Notes under the pieces: model-generated
The model's input: only the letters and a program-made list of their open reading frames with translations
Database searches by the model: none
Told to the model about the DNA's origin: nothing
Shown here: positions 50,901-61,736 of the stretch, piece after piece
Layout of the letters: the number at the start of each line of letters is the position of its first letter
How positions within the stretch are numbered: position 1 is the stretch's first letter
Translations under genes and position numbers: made by a program
Assembly: GCA_030062745.1 (NCBI GenBank)
Contig: CP099847.1
Location: forward strand, 26,646,923 to 26,710,922
From: Capitulum mitella
Taxonomy: Eukaryota; Arthropoda; Thecostraca; Pollicipedomorpha; Pollicipedidae
Length of the DNA stretch: 64,000 nt
Reading direction: 5' to 3'

Positions 50901-53524
50901 CATTTGGACATGGGTGGCGATGAGTGCGTACCCACAAACCTTACGGCATCAGCTTGATCCGCCCCTCCAATCAGTCATGTGGGATCGGATACACCCTGGC
51001 GATGTTTCAGCTTATCTAAAAAGGGAACCTGGATAAAATAACTTTTTGTGAGTTAAATACGTAAACAGTTGGCTGGCATGGACGCACTAAAAAAGGGTGC
51101 ATGAGTTAGCTTTGTTTCCTTCCAATACATGAAAACAACAGCCAATAATTTGGCATAGACGTAATTGAAGAATGGGCGGTCTCAGCTAGGTGGTCTAGCC
51201 ATGGTGTGTCGTCGCGTCACCTCCACCTGACCCTTTTCGTTAAGAAGGAAACAGTCGACAAATCTGAATGTAGTCACGATCCTGAAAAGGTCACTCACAC
51301 ATGGATAATAGGCGACAACGACCCGATGCCGGCACGACGCCGTCGATGACCCAAACAATGCACGTTAGCGCGAGTCGCATATCATTCGAAACAAAACTCC
51401 TGCTTTGATTCAAACACGGACATGCTCCGCCGATGCCGCATTCTTGCGCATATGTAGCCATGGCGTGCGTCCCGTCACACCACTGCGGTCGCCGATGTTC
51501 GCGTTCGTGACGAGCTGCAGCGGCCTGTGTGTGCACTAGGTAGGAGGCCATCGTTTCACCCGCAGTCGGCAGCTCTGTGACTCAACGAATGGCGGTTCAG
51601 TAACCTACACTTGCGACCAATCGATGAGGTTGGCGCAGTGGATCGCGTTTTGGCGTCTGCAGATGTGACTGATGCCGGGCACTGGTACGGCGGCATCTCG
51701 TCACATCGCCGATCCCGGCACCGGACGGTCCTGGTCGCGGCTTCTTGCGAGCCTCCTCGACAGGATTAGCGAGCATGGCCAGAAGAATGGCCTCAGGATA
51801 AAACCAGGAGCCATCCCGCTGGATAACTGGTCGGCCTATGCGCTGGACCGACGGAGCCAAATCTCTGAGTAGCTGGACGCCGCGGAATAAATTTTTGGGA
51901 CCGTTCTTACAGTGCAGATGACCTTTACTCTCATATCAAACAGGGACACAGCGGTTCAAAATAAATTTGGTGAGTGTATGAAGTGTGTCGTTTTGTGCAG
52001 TTGTTGACACACTCAAAAGTAAAAGCCATGCTGCCAGCGTCAGCCACCTTGCCATGTTCAGAGAACCTATCTTTCTTACTGCCCAATCGCTTGGAACGCG
52101 ACCTCCCTCTGCTCCCAGCGCCAGCTGATACAAAATCTGTTGGCTCGTATTCAGATCTGTAACAATCTGCTGACCAAACTCAGACGCACTACCAGACATA
52201 GCATCAAACGCTATCACAGGCATTTTCCCCAAATCCCCTGCTAGCTTCTTACCGATGGGGCCAATGATTTAAGACCGGTGGTGATACCGTTAAGCTTGGT
52301 AAATAGCTCACGTCAATTTGGCTTGCTTGAATGGTGTTGGCATATAAACCGATGTACAGGTTTGCCGTCAGAGTTCAGAATTCCCGCCGATTTCCCAGTG
52401 TAAGCTGCGGCTCCTTCCGCCCCGCAGACAACTAAATCTCCTCCAAGCTCGTTTATGACAGAGCTTGGAGCTTATTTATTAATATTTAAGGAAGTTGGAT
52501 GTCACAGGACACGCGATATTCAACGAGCTTGGAGCTCCTTAAACATCGCGTGTGGCCTTTCCTGATGACGGCGTAAAATGGGTAAAATATTCCCCCCGGC
52601 TCAGTTATTACATCAATATGTTCTTCCTCCTGTGTCCCTCTACGTGTGGGTGGACCTGCCTCATCAAGCTGGTTGCTAATCATCGCGAAAGACGTGTCAA
52701 ACCTTCACGACCGTCAAATAGAATCCCGACATACCATACTCGATTATTTTTCCGGTGTCGGTCACTGTTACAATAGAGAGAGACGAAAGAGTGCTCACCG
52801 CCTCTACCCACACTACACAGCACAGACGTGGTTGTCGACAGCGAAACGACCGCCAGATAGTAATCAATCCTGTAAGATTAGTGGGAGGGGTGGATCAATC
52901 AGATGCCGTAAGATCTGTGGAGCATGCGCCCCTTCCCCACCCACTCCCAACCTATTATCCATGAAGTTAACCTGCTGGGGTCCCATTTCAGTGTGTGTGG
53001 AGCTCCTCCACAGGCCTCAGTAGCCGGGAAATTGCATCTGGGGTGCAGGTGCTCTCCCGCTTAATAGATGGCGTTGCGTGCGGGTGACTTGAAACTCTTA
53101 CGGGAAACGCAGAGAAACATCTTCCTTATACATGATAAAGTTAAACAAATAATTAACGCTGTCAAAAACCGTACGGAGAATGCGAAGATGATAAATTTGA
53201 CGAAAAATAACCAGAAGTGCCCTCAAAGAAGAGCAGACGGCCACCTCCAAACCCGAATTTAAAACATCCTAAGAACTCATGTAAGTCTGTAATGATACGG
53301 CGCATGACAATTTCACCATTAATTTGGAAGTGCTCGAAAAACTATCGCATGAGCCGGCTTACTGGTCATGTCGGGCATTGTTCTGGAACTGCCAGGAACT
53401 CTTTCATCGCTAGTTTACCATACATTTATAACATCTACAAACATATAAGCTGGATGCAAAGTATGCTGTCATCCGACGGTTGATAGGTTGCAACAGTTTT
53501 GCGATATCGCCTTTATTTTAGTTT
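47971..53524. other. Intergenic, no gene recognised
   Basis: I could not recognise an exon on either strand. An AAT microsatellite lies at 49800-49818. A perfect 10-bp stem with a 10-base loop (CTCCAAGCTC / GAGCTTGGAG) lies at 52441-52470, with a further direct copy of GAGCTTGGAGCT near 52527. A tRNA A-box-like TTGGCGCAGTGGATCGCG lies at about 51628 without a clear B box. Confidence 0.5.
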
Positions 53525-53802
53525 ACTTGCTGTAGGCATGTAGCCAGGATTATCTGGGGGGGGGGTAATGTAAAATTTTGCCATATGTCGCTGGCATATG
53601 ACGAAATTTATGGGAAAAAGCAGCAATTTTATGTAACTGACCTCATATTCAACCCACAGGAATACATATAATGTTTGCTTTTGCAACATATATATGATCA
53701 CTTTTCCGTATTCGTGCGAAATCACTATGTATTTAGTGTAGACTGTTTGGATCAGGGGGCTATGACCCCCATGCGCCCCTTGGGTACGTCCCTGACTTGC
53801 TT
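53525..53802. mobile_element. hAT-like MITE, copy 2, inverted relative to copy 1
   Basis: The element proper is 53533-53794 (262 bp). It starts TAGGCATGTAGCCAGGAT and ends TTGGGTACGTCCCTG. The flanks ACTTGCTG and ACTTGCTT agree at 7 of 8 positions, an hAT-type target duplication. The interior matches the reverse complement of the copy at 23844: GCCA..GTCGCTGGCATA, GTTTGCTTTTG..CATAT..TATGATCACTTT, and TAGTGTAGAC occur in the same order. Confidence 0.85.
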
Positions 53803-55300
53803 TCGTTTTGCTTGTGTCAAAACTTGCCAATCAAGTTCACACAGATGTCCTGTACATTCCTACGAAGTCACCTCATGCCAACCAAGGTATCATCAGGTGA
53901 GAGCTTTATGGAATGGACCAACGGACGACCGGCCAGCAAAACATTCCTGGTATTCGCTACAATAGTTAGTATTTAAATTATGCGCTATAATTAAATTGTT
54001 CACCATTAGAACTATTAAATCTTCACCGGCATTTTGTGGTCTGGCAAAACCTAAGGGACTTTATGGACCAAACCAAGGCCCGTAGAGATGATTGAAGATC
54101 AGATATGCCCCCCAAAATTGGTGTCTCTGGTTTTTGGTGCTTTAGTTTTAGAAGACCTGGTTGAAGATTCCAACAGTTTTGTTGGTAGAGAAACTATTCA
54201 CCTTCCTCTAGTGCGCGCGATTTTTACATTTACATGCTCTCCATCGCAATATGGGATTTTGATCTGATGAGTGAGCAGTGGATTTAGTTAACCTAACACT
54301 CCTTCACTCAGCTGCTGACGCATGACTGGAATAGGAGACGTGAAATTAATTTAGGCTACACGCATGAAAGTTGCACGTAACGTTCATTTATGATGCAAAA
54401 CGACAGTGACGGTGGGATTTTCGGAAGGATTCGAATACAGTAAGCGGGCCGGCTGATTTCTGGAACCCATATCGAGTGGTCTCAAACCCACCCTTGTGCT
54501 CTCACTCGTCAGTCGTCATCGATATCTCACGATGCCTGACGTCGAATGGTGTTCCCACGCGCCGAGCGAGGGTGAGAACATTCCGAGCCGCAACACTCCA
54601 GTTCTCACCGAGACGTGTGGCAAAGTCGTCCGCGTCCGGGAGTAGCGGTGGTCAACAGTGCCGAGTTCACGATATTCTGGGTCTTCCTCGTTTTGGGTCC
54701 TGGTTTTTCAGCGTAGTGGGTTGGCTTTTTTGTGAGATTTGCGTTTTAATATTGGTACTGATTGTTTGAGAACTAAGGGCACTGAAGTGCGCTTGCGAAG
54801 TGTTTTGGAACGTTTTTCTTAATTTGAGAGGTCAGATGGATTTAGAATTGTGTTGCTTTCCCGAAACCATGAAACATTGTTGTGTATGAAACCTTAATAC
54901 AACAAAAATTCAGGCTAGTGGCGTTAAGCATGATAAATGAAAATGCAACCGCAAGATAGCGATTTCGCCAAGTCGCTTCCTGACAATGCTCAATTAATTT
55001 GGCCCTTGGAAGTGACGTCATATGTGAATCGCCTGCAGCCGCAGCCAAACAATTTCCGGCTTTTCTTTGCAAAACAACTCAACCGAATCGAATGCCAGGA
55101 TAGCGATGGATGAAGTTTGGGTGTGTGGGCGTCCGAATCCACACAAAGATGAAGCAGGTACCCACATGCTGGCTTGTTTACAAATTCGCGGAGTTTTCTT
55201 TTCACATGTGCTGTTTGATGAGAATTTCAGCAGAGGTAGTATGTTCAGGATTTTACAGTTCACTTTTCCGGCGCAACTGGCTGCCGTATAAACCAAACCA
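53803..55300. other. Intergenic, no gene recognised
   Basis: No exon or repeat was recognised. A TGACGTCA palindrome lies at 55013-55020. Frames here are short and lack domains. Confidence 0.45.
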
Positions 55301-55301
55301 A

Positions 55302-55618
55302 GGCCTGATGGACAAGGAGTTGGACAACGGGCCGGTGTGTGACAGGAACCGGGTTCGAGTCCCATGACAGGCATCTGCATTTGGCTGGAAATAAAAAAGG
55401 TTAGCCGGTTACGGGATGGCCGTGTCGTTAAGTTGCAAGGCACGAAGAAATCTTCCAGCACCATTTGACCCGGTGCCTGGGCAAAATAACTCGAACTCTG
55501 GGAACTGGGAACACTTTGGAGGTCGGGTTTGAGAGAGCTCGGCCACCAAGAGCTCGGCTTAGTATGAGCCCTGATCCCTACCGAATTTAACGCATTGGAC
55601 TCGGATTAAAAAAAAAAA
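55302..55618 (+). repeat. Probable tRNA-derived SINE with A-rich tail
   Basis: A tRNA-like head of about 72 bases (55302-55373) has a perfect B box GGTTCGAGTCC inside a T-arm and end pairing GCCTG with CAGGC; the A box is weak. It is followed by an unrelated body of about 235 bases and an uninterrupted A-tract at 55608-55618. This head-body-tail layout is that of a SINE. No clear target duplication was found. Confidence 0.55.
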
Positions 55619-58611
55619 CTAGTACATTGTTATTGTTACGCTGCGTTGTAAAAATACATGCGGCCATGCAGTCCCATCGGGCAGCTATGATGATACGAAA
55701 GTTCCAATCATGCATACTTCAATTTCATTCAGGTAATGATGTAAAGGCGACCATCTAACGGAGCTGATCGTCGGCTTTCATTCTAACCGATAAAAATACG
55801 AGGTTACATAGGCAGCCAGCCTGCATGCGCTTACTAAAGCTCTTATGGACGTGTTCATTTGTTGGAATGGCGCATGATTTCTTTATTAGCATCGTCCGCC
55901 TGCTTGCGGTTGCGAAGTTATTAGCATCTCATAATCCCTGCCTCCTCCATCCGCCGACCCACGTTGGATGGGATGCGATACGTCTGCGCACCAGCCTCCA
56001 CATCTGCGCAGTGCACCTGTCAACGGCCAGGGGCCCCCCGGGTGCAGCTGGAGACACAGGACTCCACCAGGGCTCGGCGCCCTCTCCTGGCTTGGCGAGG
56101 TCACGTCTCCACGGCGGGAGGAGGATTCGTGAATCTTCTGCACCCGTTGCCATGGCAGCGGTGAAGCTTCTGACTCCCCCAGCTCCGGAGAACCGCAGAG
56201 ACGGAATGGAAGGTAACGATGGCAAAAGTGAATAGGGTGTATGAGGTTTGCAGGTCGTGAATCAGTCTCGTTGCCGTACAGCACTGGGAACAATCTTAAT
56301 CAAACGCGCACATGCCTGTCAGTGTCCCTCGCCCAAAGGGTGGGGCTAAACATATGTTATATATGTCATGTTAAAACCACGCACGCTGGCAGAACTAACC
56401 CATTCTTCCATCGGCTAACATGCCATTTACCCTTCTCTGTTGTGATTCAGTCGCTCTAACATGCCGCCTAGAGGTATGCGGTCAGAACGCGAAACAGAGG
56501 AAACGGCGCAAATAGAAGGATGGTAATAGTTTTAAATTCAGTCTTACTGAATGTCCTTCGACATTTGTCGTCAACTTGGTGGCATTTCCTGCACACCGAA
56601 TGGGATCTGAGACCGAGCAATCACATGCAGAGTGCCCAAAGTGTGCGCCGCATAGCCAGTTTTGAAGTCGCAGACTCGCGTTCGCCTCGGTGCTTCAGAA
56701 TGAAAAGTGATGTGTCGAAATATCAACGGAGTCCCAAAGTGATTACCGCCAGTTCCTTCTGTATCTTATTCGTCCGAGTCCTATTGTTGATACGAGCGGG
56801 AGAAGGCCAATGCACGTTAGCAAAAGACCGGTATTGCCTGACCGTCAATGGGTGACGCCAGAAAACGGCTTCTGATTAATTTTTTCCTTATGCGTTGTCA
56901 GTATTTCTCATAAAAGAACTCTGCAGATGTGACCGGGAACATTTTTCCGCACCAACAACGCCTATCTTCGTTACAAGTCGACCCGAGCGGAGCACTCTTT
57001 TTCATGTGATTGCATCCGACTGCTCGTGGAAATGTGCCTAATCGCGCTCGTGGAGCCGTGGAGAACTTTTCGTACAATAGGAAAAAACTTATGGTGTCTT
57101 CATGGAAAGAAACTTATTTATCCAACTACTGTTTTTTCCGCCTTCTTCTTCTCTTCCTCTAACATTGGAAAACCTTCACGCCTGTAGAAATCTTAGATAA
57201 ACCAATCTATCACATGTTCTGGTCCCGTGCAGAACGTTTTTTGTCGATTACGAACAGCACGCTCCAGGTTGGCCGGCGCATTTTGTTTAAAAAGCGAGGA
57301 AAAATAAAATACATTTTCATTTTTGCGCCATTCCACGTATCTGGCATTAGCAAAAGTAGCAAAAGCTCTTATTTGGCGATATATGAATTAAAGAAAAACG
57401 GATATGAGTTTAGCTGTGTTGCCGATCTGTAATGCTGTACAACAGGGGAGTCGATCTGTATCCTGTTGTAGGGGGTTATGCCCCCTCTCCCAAACGTGGA
57501 TCTCGGCACCTCCAAAGCTGATCTTGCCCTCTTCCTCAAATGTTTTGCCTGTTTTAACCGGGGAAGTAACCAATAATTACGGAAGTAATTATCGCAATAA
57601 ACAATTGATAGGCAAAACGTGCAGGGCATGACATAAAATTAGTACATTAGTAAAACATTTAGAATAGAAAAAGCGACAGATTTTGTTGCCAGACAGGCAG
57701 TGATCGGGGTCGTCGTTTTCTATCCAAGCCTAGTAGTGCTCTACCAATTTTTTTAGTAAAAAATCTAAAATCTGAATTGTATGTTAAAAGGTACATGAAG
57801 TATAAAACAAAACCAAGAACGAGGAATTTCATACAACAGAGTGATTATATATGTATATATGCATGTATGTATATATACATATATATGGCTTGTTATTTGG
57901 TAAATGGTGATAAATGGCAAAAAAATTAAAATTGCCAGTGATAAAGTGAACTAAGTTCGTTGAAAAAAACAAATTTTGGGGTAGGTTAGGTTGTCGGGAC
58001 GTGGCTCGCCTCGCCCCCCCCCCCCATCATCCACACAAAACCGCATTCCTACGGATGGAAAACATTTAACAATGGTGCGAATAAATGCTTTTCCGAATAC
58101 GGAGTTTTCCGATGTTCGTGTTTATCTTCACATTGCCGAATTCCCTGCTTCCAGACATTTTTTCAGAGGAGCAACAAAAAAATTGGAGGCACGCATGTTT
58201 CTTCGCAACATTTAAAGTAATAACACAAGGACGAGGTACAGCGTTGTGCAGGCAACTACCGACCTCAGCAAACGTTATTATGATATTCAGTTACCTTATC
58301 ACTTACTCACAGTGCTGTTCTAATACATTCAGCACAAGAACCATACACACTCAACAGAAGCTTTAACGCTGCTTTAGTGCAATAAGCGTAGCTAGAGAAC
58401 GAGGCGCTAGGTCGTTTACTAACTTAGCGACATGTTAGATCACTTACTAAGACTTGGCTCGTAGGTGGCAATGCCAATGGTAAACAACTGAACAACGGTT
58501 TGGGGGGTACTTCCAGGCACACAGATCACGCTATCCAGTGTATTTCGTTTCTTTCAGTGAAACATTATTCATCCATATTTTTCTGCCCTATCTGAAAACC
58601 ACAGCTACTCG
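55619..58611. other. Intergenic, no gene recognised
   Basis: No exon was recognised. A solo end CAGGGGAGTCGATCTGTAT starts at 57443 and resembles the termini of the 409-bp element at 59716. An alternating TATATG/CATATA tract lies at about 57846-57889, and a C-run at 58015-58025. The frame at 55825-56235 is open but domainless. Confidence 0.5.
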
Positions 58612-58617
58612 TTTATT
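58612..58617 (-). terminator. Poly(A) signal AATAAA of the NRF-6-like gene
   Basis: AATAAA on the minus strand lies 65 bases past the inferred stop codon of the NRF-6-like gene, the expected place for its 3' end. Confidence 0.65.
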
Positions 58618-58681
58618 CATCAGACCACATCCTTCTCAGTTAACAGCTGTGAGAACTCTTCCCTACGCGTATGAAATGCTC

Positions 58682-58749
58682 CTAAAACCTTGTCACCGTT
58701 TCGTGAGGAGTGTCCCCGAGAACCACTGGCTTCGGGCTCGTCTTCGTTC
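58682..58749 (-). CDS. NRF-6-like acyltransferase: last coding exon
   Basis: A very strong acceptor (TTATTCTGTTCTTTCCAG) opens the exon. The preceding exon ends in phase 1, so the frame reads R-TKTSPKPVVLGDTPHETV and TRF to a TAG at 58682-58684, a short polar cytosolic tail. Another frame of the same exon is longer (NEDEPEASGSRG and on to 58620) but needs phase 2, which the upstream donor does not give. The tail is not conserved in the family, so the frame choice rests on phase alone. Confidence 0.7.
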
Positions 58750-58922
58750 CTGGAAAGAACAGAATAAACATAAGTAATGCTTCTTTCAGGTCCGGTCATG
58801 TCTCGCCGACGTGATAAAATTTTTACTAACAATCAACAAATCGCCTTTCGATAGCAAAAGGATGACATAACGTATGTCAATTGCCAGCGCCAAACAAGTG
58901 TAGCGGACGGTCAGACACTCAC

Positions 58923-59034
58923 TTCTTTGTGGGAAGATTATTTTCTCGATGCTCATCATAGGGGACTCAAAACCGAGTGAAAGGATCGCTGCTATCACAA
59001 CCGACACGATCAGATTACTCAGGAACGTGTAGAC
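58923..59034 (-). CDS. NRF-6-like acyltransferase: final membrane helix exon
   Basis: A TTCCGTTCCAG acceptor and GTGAGT donor enclose 112 bases starting in phase 0 and ending in phase 1. The product VYTFLSNLIVSVVIAAILSL is a membrane helix, followed by GFESPMMSIEKIIFPQR. This corresponds to the family's closing segment (a helix, then FExPxxxLEKxxF). Confidence 0.93.
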
Positions 59035-59389
59035 CTGGAACGGAACACAAGACGCTTAACACGTACCGCAATAGCAACAGCAGGCCTCTTGAAACCTCAG
59101 CGTGAGAGAAAACATGGCAAAAGTCTGTAAAGACACTGTCATTCATCCAAACATGGTTTTGCCAACGTGTTATATCACAATGACGTTAGCATAAAGCATC
59201 GAGCAACATGTTTTTTTTGGGGGGGGGGCTAACAATTTCTTTTCCAAATTGTTAGCTGCAATAATGGACGTTGCACACCTCTCGTCATGAATCGGCATGA
59301 GAAAAAAAAATCAACTGAACCTCCCGCGAAGTCATATTGCTAGTCTAGCCAACGGCAAAACTCTCCTGGAAGGAGGATTTCATGCCTAC

Positions 59390-59532
59390 CATGAGCGTGT
59401 TATCGTAGCGAGAAGTGCCTTTGAAGGAGGCGAAATACCAGGTCTGAATTTGCAAAGCGACCAGGTACGTGGTGTAGGTCAGTCGACCAAGCGGAATGAA
59501 GCCCTTGTACGACAGCAGTGTGTCCACAAAGC
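59390..59532 (-). CDS. NRF-6-like acyltransferase: exon with the PLGRLTY motif
   Basis: A CTGTTTTCCAG acceptor and GTAGGC donor enclose 143 bases. After the junction Gly the product reads FVDTLLSYKGFIPLGRLTYT and TYLVALQIQTWYFASFKGT. The P-L-(S/G)-R-L-(T/S)-Y motif and following hydrophobic stretch are characteristic of the acyltransferase-3 domain of NRF-6 proteins. It starts in phase 1 and ends in phase 0, agreeing with both neighbours. Confidence 0.95.
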
Positions 59533-59707
59533 CTGGAAAACAGACGACCGGAGCAAGTGAGACAGGGTGCACAAATTTTCGGAAAACATAACGAAGGATC
59601 TTACGACAAAGCTGACGTGAACACTAAACCAGGTAGCTGCCAAATTCGGCTTAAAAAGCAACGGGCCATCAGCACTTTTGCACACGACACCATGCCCTCA
59701 TAAAATG

Positions 59708-60132
59708 GTTTTGAACAGGGGTGTCGGTTTTTGTAAATGATTGGGGGGCTGAACCGAGGGCCCGGCAACCTAACCCCTCCCTCTCAAATGTGGGTTTCTC
59801 GACGAATTGAGCCCACTTCATTTTGACCAATGGAAATTCCCAAGATTTTTTGTCACCATTTATCGAACGAAAAATTACTGTTATCCCCATGTATACAGGT
59901 CTACGTATAGGCAAAAGATAGCAAAACAGGTAGATGCATCGCTTTAGACTTTATTTTTTACTTTCTGCCTATCTCTTATTTACACAGTTCTTTTCCTCGC
60001 CATTATTTATGCCGCTTTAAAAGCGGAAGAAAATATTGGGGGAGCCAAAGCCAACATTGGATGGGCCCAAAGCAACATGGGATAGGCCAGGGTTCTCTCA
60101 AAAGAATACAAATCGACACCCCTGGTTTTGAA
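59708..60132. mobile_element. hAT-like non-autonomous element, 409 bp, with a perfect 8-bp target duplication
   Basis: The element proper is 59716-60124. It starts CAGGGGTGTCGGTTTTTGTA and ends as the inverse of CAGGGGTGTCGATTTGTAT. Both flanks are GTTTTGAA (59708-59715 and 60125-60132). The exact 8-bp duplication and CAGGG-type ends fit the hAT superfamily. There is no open frame of note. It sits in an intron of the NRF-6-like gene. Single ends of the same type occur at 11607 and 57443. Confidence 0.88.
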
Positions 60133-60540
60133 TTGCGAACCATTAGCTTAGGCTGAAATGCCCTTCCTCCTCAAGGTTTATTTGGGGAATCTTTTATGCC
60201 TCTGAGAAAATGACCAGTACGGCTTAAATACAAATTTCAGGTCAATGTCGCCAGAAGCTCCTTTGGCTTCTTGTCCAAAACGTTGAAAACAAAAATGGCA
60301 CTTCTTATATTTATGCATGACATGAAACAATTCCTTATACGTGCATTCGTATGCTCACTTGTGATATTCATTTTCGAAAGTATTGTTTCTTACTTGCGCT
60401 TTCGTTTCTGTTTATGGAGGGTTTCCAGGTTTTAGTCATTCAACGAAGGCTTTGCCACGCAAAAGTACCAGCTTTCTTGCTCTATGCATGTGGCGGAGCC
60501 TATTTTGGGACCGGAATCTATATCACACACACACTCATAC

Positions 60541-60542
60541 AC

Positions 60543-60608
<66 letters not shown>

Positions 60609-60628
60609 ATATATATATGTATGTGTGT
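60541..60628. repeat. TA/TG compound microsatellite
   Basis: About 26 TA units are followed by a TG run and shorter TATATA/TGTG blocks. It ends about 40 bases from the splice donor of the exon at 60667. Frames across it encode only Tyr-Ile or Thr-His repeats. Confidence 0.95.
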
Positions 60629-60666
60629 GTACCATTACGGTTTGTCTGGCGTCGAGCCGACCGTAC

Positions 60667-60859
60667 CTCCGTAGCCGGTGACGCAGGCAAACACCACCCA
60701 GCAGACGGCTACGCCCCAGGCGAACCGGTGCAGCGCGCCGTACGCCACGGCCTGGGCTGTCGTCCAGGTGGCCAGCGGGTCCTTGTTCCAGTGGTGCGTG
60801 CCGTAGACGACCAGCAGGCCGATGGTCGCCATCACAGCCCAGATCAGCAAGTTCACCAC
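60667..60859 (-). CDS. NRF-6-like acyltransferase: exon with the HRFAWGVAVCWVVFACVTGYGG segment
   Basis: A GCTGGCCAG acceptor and GTACGG donor enclose 193 bases, phase 0 to phase 1. The product has a membrane helix (LLIWAVMATIGLLVVYG), a lumenal loop (THHWNKDPLATW), then HRFAWGVAVCWVVFACVTGY followed by GG. The last segment is among the most diagnostic in the NRF-6/acyltransferase-3 family. Confidence 0.96.
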
Positions 60860-61214
60860 CTGGCCAGCGACAGGGATGACGCAGATGACGCCTCTGCGCC
60901 AAAGCCGTATAGATGGCGCTACTGCAGCTGTATTGCTGGCGAAACTGATGGATAGACCACCTTCAAGGACAAGGATGAGATATTGGACAGTAGTAGAGTC
61001 TAGCCTGATGTAAAATAGCTGCGATAAAGTTCAAGTCTTTCCTCTTTTACAACATAAGAATCACAAGAGTGATCTGCAAACGTGAAAAGCATGCAACGGA
61101 CACGATAACAAAATTAATGAAAAGCAAACACATGAACTTGTGCATCATGTATCCGCATTTTGAGTGATTCAGTTCAGATTAACCTCGAAGCTCGCCTGCA
61201 GGTATAAAGCGTAC

Positions 61215-61350
61215 CTGGGGGATTCTGATGTTGACCTTGTTTACTTTGATGTCGTGAAGCAGCAAGCCCAGCGCGATGCCGACGACGTACGGGGATGCTC
61301 TGCACCACGGAGTTATATAGAAATCGGAGAAAAATGTCCCTGTACTCGCT
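61215..61350 (-). CDS. NRF-6-like acyltransferase: exon with the FYITPWCRASPYVVGIALG segment
   Basis: A CATTTCAG acceptor and GTACGC donor enclose 136 bases (1 + 45 codons). The product includes FSDFYITPWCRASPYVVGIA then LGLLLHDIKVNK, matching the family motif (Y)xxPWxRAxPYxxGxxxG. The exon lacks an ATG, so an ORF search from start codons misses it; it is recognised by motif and by matching phases on both sides. Confidence 0.94.
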
Positions 61351-61627
61351 CTGAAATGTAAAACATCAAGCTCTAAGGTCTCGACAGCATTTCAGACACT
61401 TGTTCCCGAAACAGGGAAGCTGAGGTGCAATGCCCTCTTTATCCAACGGTTATTCAACCACTTCAATAGCCAGGAGCTGAAACAAAAAAGCGTTACTTTT
61501 TGAAAATCGCATGGCAGAAATTCCCACTGAATCAAACATCACGCTGCCGGGCCTGAACACGTCAGAGGCTCGGAATGAACGGGGCGGGTTGCTCTGGACA
61601 GACGCCGGATTCCTGCTCGAGACGTAC

Positions 61628-61736
61628 TGTGCGTGCGTGTTGAAGAAGAGCAAGGTGGGCGGCAGGTCCTCGTGGTAGGTAATCCAGCCCGGTACGATGA
61701 CCGACACGAGAGCAATCAGAGCCAGCCACGCGGCGC
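61628..61736 (-). CDS. NRF-6-like acyltransferase: membrane helix exon
   Basis: A TGCTGTTATACAG acceptor and GTACGT donor enclose 109 bases (2 + 35 codons + 2). The product GAAWLALIALVSVIVPGWIT then YHEDLPPTLLFFNTHAQ is a membrane helix and the family's DLPPTLLF loop. The GTACGT donor gives the phase that the next exon needs; reading on would give a polar, unrelated tail. Confidence 0.92.

Noticed and set aside
51623-51665. tRNA A-box-like TTGGCGCAGTGGATCGCG
   Set aside because: No B box at the expected distance, so neither a tRNA nor a SINE can be supported.
60351-60955. Plus- and minus-strand ORFs crossing the TA/TG repeat
   Set aside because: They encode dinucleotide-repeat peptides and the antisense of a real NRF-6-like exon.
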